Shown: positions 7,418 to 14,897 of the stretch, piece after piece
How the letters are laid out: each line of letters opens with the position of its first letter
How positions within the stretch are numbered: position 1 is the stretch's first letter
DNA from: UBA7887 sp964408735
GTDB taxonomy: Bacteria > Pseudomonadota > Alphaproteobacteria > UBA7887
Assembly (NCBI GenBank): GCA_964408735.1
Contig: CAYPAX010000055.1
Location: 1 to 29,900 of the forward strand
Reading direction: 5' to 3'
Length of the DNA stretch: 29,900 nt
Translations under genes and position numbers: made by a program
Notes under the pieces: generated by a model
Told to the model about the DNA's origin: nothing
Database searches by the model: none
What the model saw: the letters and a program-made list of their open reading frames with translations, nothing else

Positions 7418-7921
7418 TCAGTTGAGCATCTCGGCGATGGCGTCGATGCCGGCCTGGGCGCATTGCTCGTCCTCGTCAGAGGTCGCGCCGCTGATGCCGA
7501 TGCCGCCGAGCTGCTGACCTGCCGCGGTCATGATCGGCAGGCCGCCGGCAAAAGCGGCGATGCCGGGGATCTCGACGATGCCCGGCACCGGCGCCGGCTG
7601 GCCGTCCTTGCCATAACCAAGCTCGGCCAACAGACGCGTCGGGAAGGGGAACATGGCCGAGGTATGGCCCTTCAGCTGCGAAACCTGGATGCTGCCGAGA
7701 AAGGCATTCTCCTGACGGCGGAACAGCTTGAGATTGCCACCGTCGTCGAAGATGGCGATGTTGACCGGCCGCCAGCCCGAGCCCGTGGCCAGCGCCTCGC
7801 AGGCGTCGGCCATGGTCTTGGCCATGTCGAGGGTGAGAATGGGCTTGCTGTCGAGGGCTTGGGCGGCATTGCCGAAGCCGAGGGCAAATACGGCAGCGAT
7901 GAGAGTGCTCTTGATGCGCAT
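7418..7921 (-). CDS. secreted GlcG/HbpS-like (DUF336) protein
   Basis: 167 aa. An N-terminal Sec signal (MRIKSTLIAAVFALGFG followed by NAAQA) predicts export with cleavage near residue 22. The rest is a single GlcG/HbpS domain: VNIAIFDDGGNLKLFRR, then PGIVEIPGIAAFAGGLPI, then GGIGISGATSDEDEQCAQAGIDA, the characteristic closing motif. Relatives include heme-binding HbpS and the glycolate-operon protein GlcG; many are periplasmic with unknown ligand. The start is ATG 7919-7921, preceded by GGAGAC; an open extension to 7975 adds 18 residues with no hydrophobic logic and is rejected. It converges with the dehydrogenase gene, and no partner gene is adjacent. Confidence 0.9.
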   Translation of the reverse strand: MRIKSTLIAAVFALGFGNAAQALDSKPILTLDMAKTMADACEALATGSGWRPVNIAIFDDGGNLKLFRRQENAFLGSIQVSQLKGHTSAMFPFPTRLLAELGYGKDGQPAPVPGIVEIPGIAAFAGGLPIMTAAGQQLGGIGISGATSDEDEQCAQAGIDAIAEMLN

Positions 7922-8025
7922 GTTTCTTGTCTCCGTTTTTGGATTTGAATCTCGCTGGGCGCAAGCTAAGCGCAAGAGCGGCCGAGGGCAAATGACACTT
8001 TAGCGACGGCGCATACGCCCTCGGG

Positions 8026-8054
8026 TTGAGCGCCGCCGCGGCGCGGCGTATCCT
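8026..8054 (+). promoter_or_regulatory. candidate sigma-70 promoter for the cyclase gene
   Basis: TTGAGC (8026-8031) and TATCCT (8049-8054), each 4/6 to consensus, with exact 17-base spacing, about 50 bases upstream of the cyclase ATG at 8103. The sequence between them is a GC-only palindrome-like stretch. Prediction by eye only. Confidence 0.35.
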
Positions 8055-8102
8055 GCAGCAAAGGACGGTGGGTGGTGTGGAGGCCATTGGGGGGAGCGCA
8101 CC

Positions 8103-10001
8103 ATGGCCGAGACGGACGTCAAGCGGAAGCTCGCAGCGATTCTGGCAGCAGATGTTGCGGGCTATTCGCGGCTGATGGGTGACGACGAGCGCGCCACCAT
8201 CGCGACCCTGAGAGAATTCCGCGAGATCTTCCGTAAGCATATCGAACCCAATGGCGGGCGGGTCGTCGACATGGCTGGCGACAGCGTGCTCGCCGTATTC
8301 GACAGCGCGGCGGGTGCCGTGCAGGCGGGGATAGAGACCCAAGCCGAGCTTGCCGAGCGCAATGAAGAGCTGACGGATGAGCGCCGCATGGCGTTCCGCA
8401 TCGGCATCAACCTCGGCGATATAGAGCAGGCGGACGACGGCACGGTCTACGGCGATGGCGTCAACGTCGCCGCCCGGCTGGAGGCGATGGCGAGCCCCGG
8501 CGGCATCACCGTCTCGGGCAGCGTCTTCGACAGCGTGCGCGCGAAGCTCGGCGTGGCCTTCGACTATCTCGGCGAGCACGAGGTCAAGAACATCGCCGAG
8601 CCCGTGCGCGCCTATCGGGTGCTGGGCGCCGGCGAGAGCGCGGCGACATCGCGAAAGATTCCGGTCGCTGCCCTGGCAGGTATCGCCGCTCTCTTGATTG
8701 TCGTGTCGGGGCTTGCCGGCTGGTGGCTGCTGCGCGGCGAGGTGCCGGTCGTGACGGAAGCGGAAATCGCGCTGGCGCTGCCGGACGGCCCCACCGTCGT
8801 GGTTCTGCCCTTTGCCGATGCCGACGAGAACGCCACCAACACCATGTTCGCCCGGGGCTTCTCGCAGGAGATCACGCACATCCTGACACGCTATTCGGAG
8901 TTCTTCGTCATCAGCCCGGAGACGGCACAGGTTTGGAAGGCGCAGAATTTCTCGCGATCGCAAATGGCCGAGAACCGCGACGTGCTTTTCGTCATCGAGG
9001 GCGTGGTCTCGCGCGAAGGCGACACCGCGCGACTTTACGTCAATATCGACGACGCCGTGAAGAACACCAGAATCTGGTCGGAGAAATACGACTTCTCGGT
9101 CGAGACCGACAACATCTTCGACGTTCACGAGGAGCTGTCGGGAAGGATCGTAAACGCGATCGCCGGCGCCAGCAGCTTCCTGGGGCAGAAGGAGCTTCGC
9201 GAGATCAAGCGATACCGGCCCGACGATATGCGGAGCTATGAATGCATATTGCTGGAGCGGGCGTTTTGGATGCTATACACGCCGGACTCTCATCTCGAGG
9301 CCCGCACCTGCCTTGAGACGGCAACGCAGAACGAGCCGGACTATTCGTCTGCCTGGGCATCGCTTGCGTTCATTTACCAGGCGGAGAACGAGTATGGATT
9401 TAACCCGATCCCGGCGTCCGATCCGCTTGAGCGCGGGTTCGAGGCCGCGCAGAAGGCCGTGGAAGTAGACCCAGACAATTATTACGCTCACTATGCACTT
9501 GGCAGGGCGTATTATTTTATGGATGACATGAAGAGTTTCCTGAGAGAGTTCGATTTGGCAATCAAGCAAAATCCTCACGATTCCGACTTATTGGCTGGAT
9601 TCGCGATCTTCCTCATTTGGCAGGGCGATTTGGATCGTGGATATGAATATCTTCAAAAAGCGATCTCCCTCAATCCGAACCATCCTGACTGGTACGAAAT
9701 CGCGTTGGTCTGGTATCACATTCAAAAAGGCACTGGTAACGAGGCGGTCGCCGAAGCCGACAAGATCACGCTTGAAGACTGGTATTGGACTCAGATTGCC
9801 CGGGTTGCAGCGTATTATGTGGCGAATGAAACCGAGCTTGCCGCGAAGTCGCTTGAGAAACTGCTCGAGCTCTATCCGAATTACTCGCTCTCAGTCTTCT
9901 TTGAAGAATGCGCGCTGTACAATATGGAGAGCACCATGTGCGTCGTCGTCGAAGAGGCGCTCAGGCAGACCGGCCTGCCCGAGACCTCTGCGACGGATTG
10001 A
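8103..10001 (+). CDS. class III adenylate/guanylate cyclase with TM, TolB-like and TPR regions
   Basis: 632 aa. Residues about 8-173 form a class III cyclase domain: LAADVAGYSRLM with metal-binding Asp17, MAGDSVLAVF with the second metal Asp60, and NVAARLE with the transition-state Asn121/Arg125 pair. A single membrane helix at about 189-210 follows, then a TolB/FlgO-like region (TVVVLPFADADEN...FARGFSQEITHIL, about 231-350) and several TPR-like helical repeats (about 380-615, for example DPDNYYAHYALGRAYYF and LNPNHPDWYEIAL). The cyclase is cytosolic and the C-terminal part probably periplasmic, so it may sense envelope or exported ligands. The start is ATG 8103 after GGGGGGAG. The coding sequence beyond about 9,230 is clearly poorer in GC than the cyclase half. 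cAMP rather than cGMP as product is the usual case but not proven. Confidence 0.9.
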   Translation: MAETDVKRKLAAILAADVAGYSRLMGDDERATIATLREFREIFRKHIEPNGGRVVDMAGDSVLAVFDSAAGAVQAGIETQAELAERNEELTDERRMAFRIGINLGDIEQADDGTVYGDGVNVAARLEAMASPGGITVSGSVFDSVRAKLGVAFDYLGEHEVKNIAEPVRAYRVLGAGESAATSRKIPVAALAGIAALLIVVSGLAGWWLLRGEVPVVTEAEIALALPDGPTVVVLPFADADENATNTMFARGFSQEITHILTRYSEFFVISPETAQVWKAQNFSRSQMAENRDVLFVIEGVVSREGDTARLYVNIDDAVKNTRIWSEKYDFSVETDNIFDVHEELSGRIVNAIAGASSFLGQKELREIKRYRPDDMRSYECILLERAFWMLYTPDSHLEARTCLETATQNEPDYSSAWASLAFIYQAENEYGFNPIPASDPLERGFEAAQKAVEVDPDNYYAHYALGRAYYFMDDMKSFLREFDLAIKQNPHDSDLLAGFAIFLIWQGDLDRGYEYLQKAISLNPNHPDWYEIALVWYHIQKGTGNEAVAEADKITLEDWYWTQIARVAAYYVANETELAAKSLEKLLELYPNYSLSVFFEECALYNMESTMCVVVEEALRQTGLPETSATD

Positions 10002-10002
10002 C

Positions 10003-10989
10003 CTACGGCTTAATGATGATCTTGCCCCCTCGCCCGCCGCGCTCGGCGTGTTGCAGGGCGTCGGGCAGCTCGCTCAAGGGATAGATGGCCTCGATGGGCA
10101 CGGCGAGAGTGCCGTCGAGCACGAGGCCGGTGAGGCGGGCGTAGAGGGCCTGCACTTCCTCAGGCGTGCGCGATGCCAGCGCATGGGGCAGCAGGAAGCC
10201 GCGGATGCGGATGTCGTTGAATACCACGGGCGCCACCGGCACGCGGGAATCCTCACCGCTGAGCAGGCCATAGACCACGACCGTGCCGCCGAACGGCAGG
10301 CAGTGGGTGAGCCGGCCCGTGGCCTCGCCGCCGACCGCGTCGATGGCGAGCTTGGGCAGCGTGCCCCCAGTGGCCTCTGCGACGCGCGCCGCAAGGTCGT
10401 CGCCATCGACCAGCACCGCGTCGGCGCCGAACTCGCTTAGCGCCTCCTCCAGGCCCTCGCGGCGCACCACGTTGAGGGTACGCACGCCCTTGGCGGCGGC
10501 GAGGCGGATGACGTGTTTGCCGACTGCCGAGTTGGCGGCGTTCTGGATCACCCAGTCGCCTTCCGCCAGCTCGACATAGTCGGTGAGCATGCATTCCGCG
10601 GTCGGCGGGTTGACCACGATCATCGCCGCCTGCAGCGGGTCGGCATCGGCCGGCAGCACCACCAGCCCGTCCGCCTTGGCGTTGAGCTTCTCGCCCCAGA
10701 TGCCGGCGACCCGCGCCAGGGTGACGAGATCGCCGACGGCCACGTTGCCGACCTCCTCACCCACCGCCTCGACCCGGCCGACACCCTCGATACCGGCCCA
10801 GAACGGCAGCGTCGGCGCGCTTTCGCCATAGCCGTAGAGGCCGCGAATGCGCAGCAGGTCGGCCGGGTTGATGGGGCTTGCCAGCACCGCCACCTGGGCC
10901 TCGTCCGGCTTCGGATCGCCCAAGGGCAGATCGAACTGCGACACCACCTCGGCAGGCTCGCCGAAACGCACGACGCGGGCTCGTTTCAT
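10003..10989 (-). CDS. MECR-like zinc-free MDR reductase (trans-2-enoyl reductase/quinone reductase family)
   Basis: 328-aa medium-chain dehydrogenase/reductase. Features shared with mitochondrial-type trans-2-enoyl-CoA reductase (MECR/Etr1): SPINPADLLRIRGLYG with candidate catalytic Tyr52, VVNPPTAECMLTDYVELAEGDW, QNAANSAVG at 149-157, and NVVRR (173-177) expected to bind the NADPH phosphate. Zinc-ligand cysteines of alcohol dehydrogenases are absent. The likely reaction is NADPH-dependent reduction of an activated double bond, as in fatty acid synthesis or unsaturated acid catabolism. It begins 19 bases after the permease gene with a strong AAGGAG, so it is probably the last gene of the ABC operon. 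Its stop is one base from the cyclase stop on the other strand. Confidence 0.85.
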   Translation of the reverse strand: MKRARVVRFGEPAEVVSQFDLPLGDPKPDEAQVAVLASPINPADLLRIRGLYGYGESAPTLPFWAGIEGVGRVEAVGEEVGNVAVGDLVTLARVAGIWGEKLNAKADGLVVLPADADPLQAAMIVVNPPTAECMLTDYVELAEGDWVIQNAANSAVGKHVIRLAAAKGVRTLNVVRREGLEEALSEFGADAVLVDGDDLAARVAEATGGTLPKLAIDAVGGEATGRLTHCLPFGGTVVVYGLLSGEDSRVPVAPVVFNDIRIRGFLLPHALASRTPEEVQALYARLTGLVLDGTLAVPIEAIYPLSELPDALQHAERGGRGGKIIIKP

Positions 10990-11008
10990 GATTGTCTCCT
11001 TTTAGCGG

Positions 11009-11932
11009 TCAGCGGTCATGGGCTCTCGGGTCGAGGGCGTCCTGCAGCCCGTCGCCGAGGAAGTTGAAGGCGATCACCGTAGCGAAGATCAGCAGCCCGG
11101 GATAGACCGCCAGCATCGGCGCCTCATAGATCTTCTCCTGGGCCACGGTCAGCATGTTGCCCCAGCTCGCGAACGGCGGCTGGATGCCGAGGCCGAGGAA
11201 GCTGAGCACGGATTCCAGCAATATGATGTTGCCCACCGACAGCGTCGTCGAGACGATGATCGGCGAGATGGCGTTGGGCAGGATATGGCGCAGCATGATG
11301 CGCGGGCCGCTCGCCCCCTGGCTCTTGGCGGCGAGGACGAAGTCGCGCTCGCGCAAGGAAAGCGCCGCGCCGCGCACCAGCCGCGCCACGGTCGTCCAGC
11401 CCACCAGCGAAATGATGACGACGATGCGATAGAGGCTGACCTCGGGCGAGGTGGCAAGGTCGTGCGGCAGGCCCAGTTTCGCGAGATCGACAGCCGCAAG
11501 CACGATCAGCAACGGCAGTAGCGGCAGCGAGATGACGCTGTCCGTGAGCCGCATCAGCACCCGATCGAGCAGGCCGCCATAATAGCCCGCTAGCAGGCCG
11601 ATGACCGTGCCGATGACGGCCGAGATCAGTGCCGTCGCCAGGCCCGCCACCAGGGACACGCGCCCGCCGTAAAGCAGGCGCACCAGCTCGTCGCGGCCAA
11701 GCTCGTCGGTGCCGAGGGGGTTGGCGGCGGAAGGCGGGGCGAAGATGGCGAGCAGGTCGACCTCGTTGGCATCGACTCCCAGCCAGGCCTCGACCAATGG
11801 CGCTGCTGCCGCCGCCAGCCCGAGCACCACGAGCACCAACGCGCTAGCTACCGCCGCCCGGTGGCGCAGGAAGCGCGCCAGGGTCAGCCGCGCCGGCGAC
11901 AAGTTGGGAAGCCCGAGGCTTTGCGCGCTCAT
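11009..11932 (-). CDS. ABC transporter permease, OppC/DppC type
   Basis: 307-aa inner-membrane permease of the peptide/nickel (PepT) class. It has an N-terminal helix (about 27-50), a conserved periplasmic segment PLGTDELGRDELVRLLYGGR ahead of the permease core, and the EAA coupling loop LAAKSQGASGPRIMLRHILPNAISPII. The carboxy end GLQDALDPR is typical of OppC. The ATG overlaps the stop of the partner permease by 4 bases (ATGA). It works with the OppB-like permease and the two ATPases encoded upstream. Confidence 0.94.
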   Translation of the reverse strand: MSAQSLGLPNLSPARLTLARFLRHRAAVASALVLVVLGLAAAAAPLVEAWLGVDANEVDLLAIFAPPSAANPLGTDELGRDELVRLLYGGRVSLVAGLATALISAVIGTVIGLLAGYYGGLLDRVLMRLTDSVISLPLLPLLIVLAAVDLAKLGLPHDLATSPEVSLYRIVVIISLVGWTTVARLVRGAALSLRERDFVLAAKSQGASGPRIMLRHILPNAISPIIVSTTLSVGNIILLESVLSFLGLGIQPPFASWGNMLTVAQEKIYEAPMLAVYPGLLIFATVIAFNFLGDGLQDALDPRAHDR

Positions 11933-12897
11933 CGGTAGCTCACCCTGGGATCGAGCCAGGCGTAGCAGAGGTCGGCCAGCAGGTTGCTCGCCAGCACCAG
12001 CGCGGTGGCGAACATCAGGCTGACCAGCGCCATGTTGTAGTCGTTGCCGATGATCGAATCGTAGATCAGCTTGCCCATGCCGAGATAGGAAAACATGGTC
12101 TCGGTGACCAGCGCGCCCGAGAACAGCGTACCGAAGCTGAGCGCAAGGATGGTGACCACCGGGATCATGGCATTGCGCAGGGCGTGGCGCAGCATCACGC
12201 GGGCGCGCGAGGCGCCCTTGGCGCGGGCGGTGCGGATATAGTCCTGGCGCATCACCTCCATCATCGCCGCGCGCACATAGCGCGTCAGGCCGCCGATACT
12301 GGCGACGCTCAAGGCGATGACCGGCAGCACCAGGTAGCGGGCGCGGTCGAGCACCCAGGCAAGGCCCTCCGCGCTACCGCCGATGGTCTCCATGCCGCCC
12401 GCGGGCAGCCAGTTGAGCGTCACCGCGAAGACCACGATCAGCATCAGCGCCAGCCAGAAGACGGGTACCGATATGCCTGCCAATGCGACAAAATTGATGG
12501 CGTAGTCGCTCGCCGAGTAAGGCCTGAGAGCGGAATAGATGCCGACCGGCAAGGCAATGGCCAGCGACAGCAGCAAGGCCAGGCCCATCAGCAGGCCGGT
12601 ATTGGCGAGCCGCGGGCCCATCACCTCGAGCACCGGGCGACTGTGGATGCGCGAATAGCCGAAATCGCCTTGCGTGGCCGCCGTCAGCCAGTTCCAGTAG
12701 CGCTCGAAGATGGGCTTGTCGAGGCCGTACAGCGCCTTCAGCCGCGCCGCGTCCTCGGGCGTAAGATCCGGATTGGACTGCACCATTATGTCGATGGGAT
12801 CGCCGGGCATGAGCGCGATTAGCGCATAGATGACGAACGACATCAGGGCCAGCACGAGCACCGATTCCAGCAGCCGGCCGATGACATAACGGGTCAT
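11929..12897 (-). CDS. ABC transporter permease, OppB/DppB type
   Basis: 322 aa, about six membrane spans. It begins MTRYVIGRLLESVLVLALM, typical of OppB, continues with ALMPGDP and the LYGLDKPIFERYWNWL segment, and has the EAA loop RTARAKGASRARVMLRHALRNAMIPVV. The start at 12897 overlaps the OppF-type ATPase stop (ATGA). The same frame stays open upstream to 14157, but that part is antisense-like shadow over the ATPase gene; only the region from 12897 has permease character. Confidence 0.94.
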   Translation of the reverse strand: MTRYVIGRLLESVLVLALMSFVIYALIALMPGDPIDIMVQSNPDLTPEDAARLKALYGLDKPIFERYWNWLTAATQGDFGYSRIHSRPVLEVMGPRLANTGLLMGLALLLSLAIALPVGIYSALRPYSASDYAINFVALAGISVPVFWLALMLIVVFAVTLNWLPAGGMETIGGSAEGLAWVLDRARYLVLPVIALSVASIGGLTRYVRAAMMEVMRQDYIRTARAKGASRARVMLRHALRNAMIPVVTILALSFGTLFSGALVTETMFSYLGMGKLIYDSIIGNDYNMALVSLMFATALVLASNLLADLCYAWLDPRVSYR

Positions 12898-13877
12898 GCG
12901 CCGGCCGCCTTGAAATGGCAGGCGGCGGCATGGCCGCCATCGCCGACCGCCTCCAGCACCGGCACCTCGGCGCGACAGATATCCTTTGCCATGGGGCAGC
13001 GGGTGTGGAAGCGGCAGCCCGACGGCGGCGCCAGCGGGCTTGGCACCTCGCCGGTCAAGGCGGCGCCCTGGCGGCGCTTGCCGCGCCCGGCTTCGGGCAC
13101 CGCAGCGCGCAGCGCCTGGGTATAGGGGTGGCGCGGGGTGTCGAGGACCGCCGCGCGCGGACCGCTCTCGACGATGACGCCGAGATACATCACCGCCACC
13201 CGGTCGGCGATGAAATCCACTACCGCGAGGTCGTGGGTGATGAACAGCATGGCTAGCCCGCGGTCGCCGACGAGGTCGCGCAGCAGGTTGAGGATCTGGC
13301 TTTGGATCGAGACGTCGAGGGCGGAGACGGGCTCGTCTGCGATCAAAAGCTCGGGCGCCAGGGCAAGCGCCCGGGCGATGCCGATGCGCTGGCGCTGGCC
13401 GCCGGAAAACTCGTGCGGATAGCGCTCGCGGTCGCGCGCCGACAGGCCCACCGCCTCCAGCAGATCGTCGACCCATTTGCGGCGTTCGCGGCGACTGCCG
13501 AGATTGTGGATGGCAAGGGGCTCGGTAATGATACCGCCCACGGTCATGCGCGGGTCGAGCGAGGCGAAGGGGTCCTGGAAGACCATCTGCACGGCGCGGC
13601 GAAAGCGGCGTGTGGCGGCCCGCCCGAGCCGCGCCAACTCTTCGCCTTCGAACATTACAATGCCGGCGCTGGCGGGATAGAGCCCGGCGAGCACGCGCGC
13701 GAGCGTGGTCTTGCCGCAGCCGCTTTCGCCGATCACCGCCACGGTCTCGCCCGGCGCGATGGCGAGATCCACCCCATCGACCGCGTGGAGTGCCAGGCGC
13801 TCGCGCCACAAAACCCCTTCGCCGGCTACCGGGAAATGCTTGACCAGGCCGCGAGCCTCGAGCAGCGCCTCGCTCAT
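12894..13877 (-). CDS. ABC transporter ATPase, OppF/DppF type
   Basis: 327-aa ATP-binding subunit. Walker A GESGCGKT at 50-57, Q-loop Gln101 in MVFQDPF, signature FSGGQRQR at 157-164, Walker B LLIADE at 177-182, H-loop His215. The C-terminal oligopeptide domain contains RHPYTQAL and four cysteines (288, 294, 301, 320; SGCRFHTRCP...DIC...AC), the pattern that binds an iron-sulfur cluster in some OppD/F proteins. It starts with an ATGA overlap to the preceding OppD-type gene, so equimolar coupled translation of the two ATPases is likely. Confidence 0.95.
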   Translation of the reverse strand: MSEALLEARGLVKHFPVAGEGVLWRERLALHAVDGVDLAIAPGETVAVIGESGCGKTTLARVLAGLYPASAGIVMFEGEELARLGRAATRRFRRAVQMVFQDPFASLDPRMTVGGIITEPLAIHNLGSRRERRKWVDDLLEAVGLSARDRERYPHEFSGGQRQRIGIARALALAPELLIADEPVSALDVSIQSQILNLLRDLVGDRGLAMLFITHDLAVVDFIADRVAVMYLGVIVESGPRAAVLDTPRHPYTQALRAAVPEAGRGKRRQGAALTGEVPSPLAPPSGCRFHTRCPMAKDICRAEVPVLEAVGDGGHAAACHFKAAGA

Positions 13878-14893
13878 GGCGTCTCGGCCATGACGCAGGC
13901 AGCCTCATGCCCCTCGCCGACGCTGACCAGGCGCGGCGCCCTGTCGAGACAGGCGCCACCCGCGCGCGGACAGCGATCGCGGAAGGCACAGCCGGAAGGC
14001 AGATGCGTGGGATCCGGCACGCTGCCGGGGATCGCGGGCAGACGGTCGCGGCGCTCGCCGATGCTCGGGCGCGTCTCCAGCAGGCCCTGGGTGTAGGGGT
14101 GGCGGGGGTCCGAGAAAAGCCGGTCGGCAGGCGCCCGCTCGACCACGCGCCCGGCATACATCACCACCACCTCGTCAGCGATCTCCGAGACCACACCGAG
14201 ATCGTGACTGATGAACTGGATGGCCATGCCATGGGCGTCCTGCAGCGCCAGCATGAGCTCCAGAATCTGCGCCTGCACGGTAACATCGAGCGCCGTGGTC
14301 GGCTCGTCGGCAATCAGCAGGGCGGGCCGGCCGGCCAGCGCCATGGCCACCATGACCCGCTGGCGCATGCCGCCCGAGAGATGATGGGGATAGTCCCTCG
14401 CCCGCTTCATGGGCAGGGGAATGCCGACCTGGTCGAGCAGGTCGACAGCGCCGCGCCAGGCGGCCTCATGGCGTAGGCCTTCGTGCAGGATCAGCACTTC
14501 GGCGACCTGTTCGCCAACGCTGAGCACCGGGTTGAGGGCGGTCATCGGCTCCTGGAAGATCATCGCCACCTCGCGGCCGCGCACGCGCCGCATGGTGGCC
14601 TCGGAAAGTTGCCGCAGGTCGGTGCCGCGGAGCGCGATTCTGCCGCTGTCAATGCGACCTGGCGGGTCGATCAGACCAATAACGGCGAGCGCCGCGACAC
14701 TCTTGCCGCAACCGCTTTCGCCGACCACACCAAGGGTGGTTCCCTGCTCGATCCGCCACGAGGCATGAGCCACCGCCCGCACCTTGCCGCGGCGGCTGGG
14801 AAAAGTGACCGAGAGATCCCGCACCTCGAGTGTCGGTGCCGCCGGCGGTGGTGGCGGCAGCGGGCCAAGCACCGCCTCTCGCAGGTCGGACAT
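13874..14893 (-). CDS. ABC transporter ATPase, OppD/DppD type
   Basis: 339-aa ATP-binding subunit. Walker A GESGCGKS at 58-65, Q-loop Gln114, signature LSGGMRQ at 172-178, Walker B LLIADEP at 192-198, H-loop His230, then the C-terminal oligopeptide domain with RHPYTQGLL and cysteines 302, 308, 315 and 333. The N-terminus has a proline run (PLPPPPPAAP, residues 11-20) before the ATPase core. The start is the ATG at 14891-14893 with GAGGA inside the end of the binding-protein gene, 4 bases away; the frame is open to 15040 but that extension has no family character. Confidence 0.95.
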   Translation of the reverse strand: MSDLREAVLGPLPPPPPAAPTLEVRDLSVTFPSRRGKVRAVAHASWRIEQGTTLGVVGESGCGKSVAALAVIGLIDPPGRIDSGRIALRGTDLRQLSEATMRRVRGREVAMIFQEPMTALNPVLSVGEQVAEVLILHEGLRHEAAWRGAVDLLDQVGIPLPMKRARDYPHHLSGGMRQRVMVAMALAGRPALLIADEPTTALDVTVQAQILELMLALQDAHGMAIQFISHDLGVVSEIADEVVVMYAGRVVERAPADRLFSDPRHPYTQGLLETRPSIGERRDRLPAIPGSVPDPTHLPSGCAFRDRCPRAGGACLDRAPRLVSVGEGHEAACVMAETP

Positions 14894-14897
14894 CAGC

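Noticed and set aside
7476..9128. 550-codon - strand open frame opposite the cyclase gene
   Set aside because: Low-complexity composition, no motif, and the + strand cyclase has clear catalytic residues.
12898..14157. Upstream extension of the OppB-type permease frame
   Set aside because: It overlaps the two ATPase genes in another frame and the permease character begins only at the ATG at 12897, which has the ATGA overlap.
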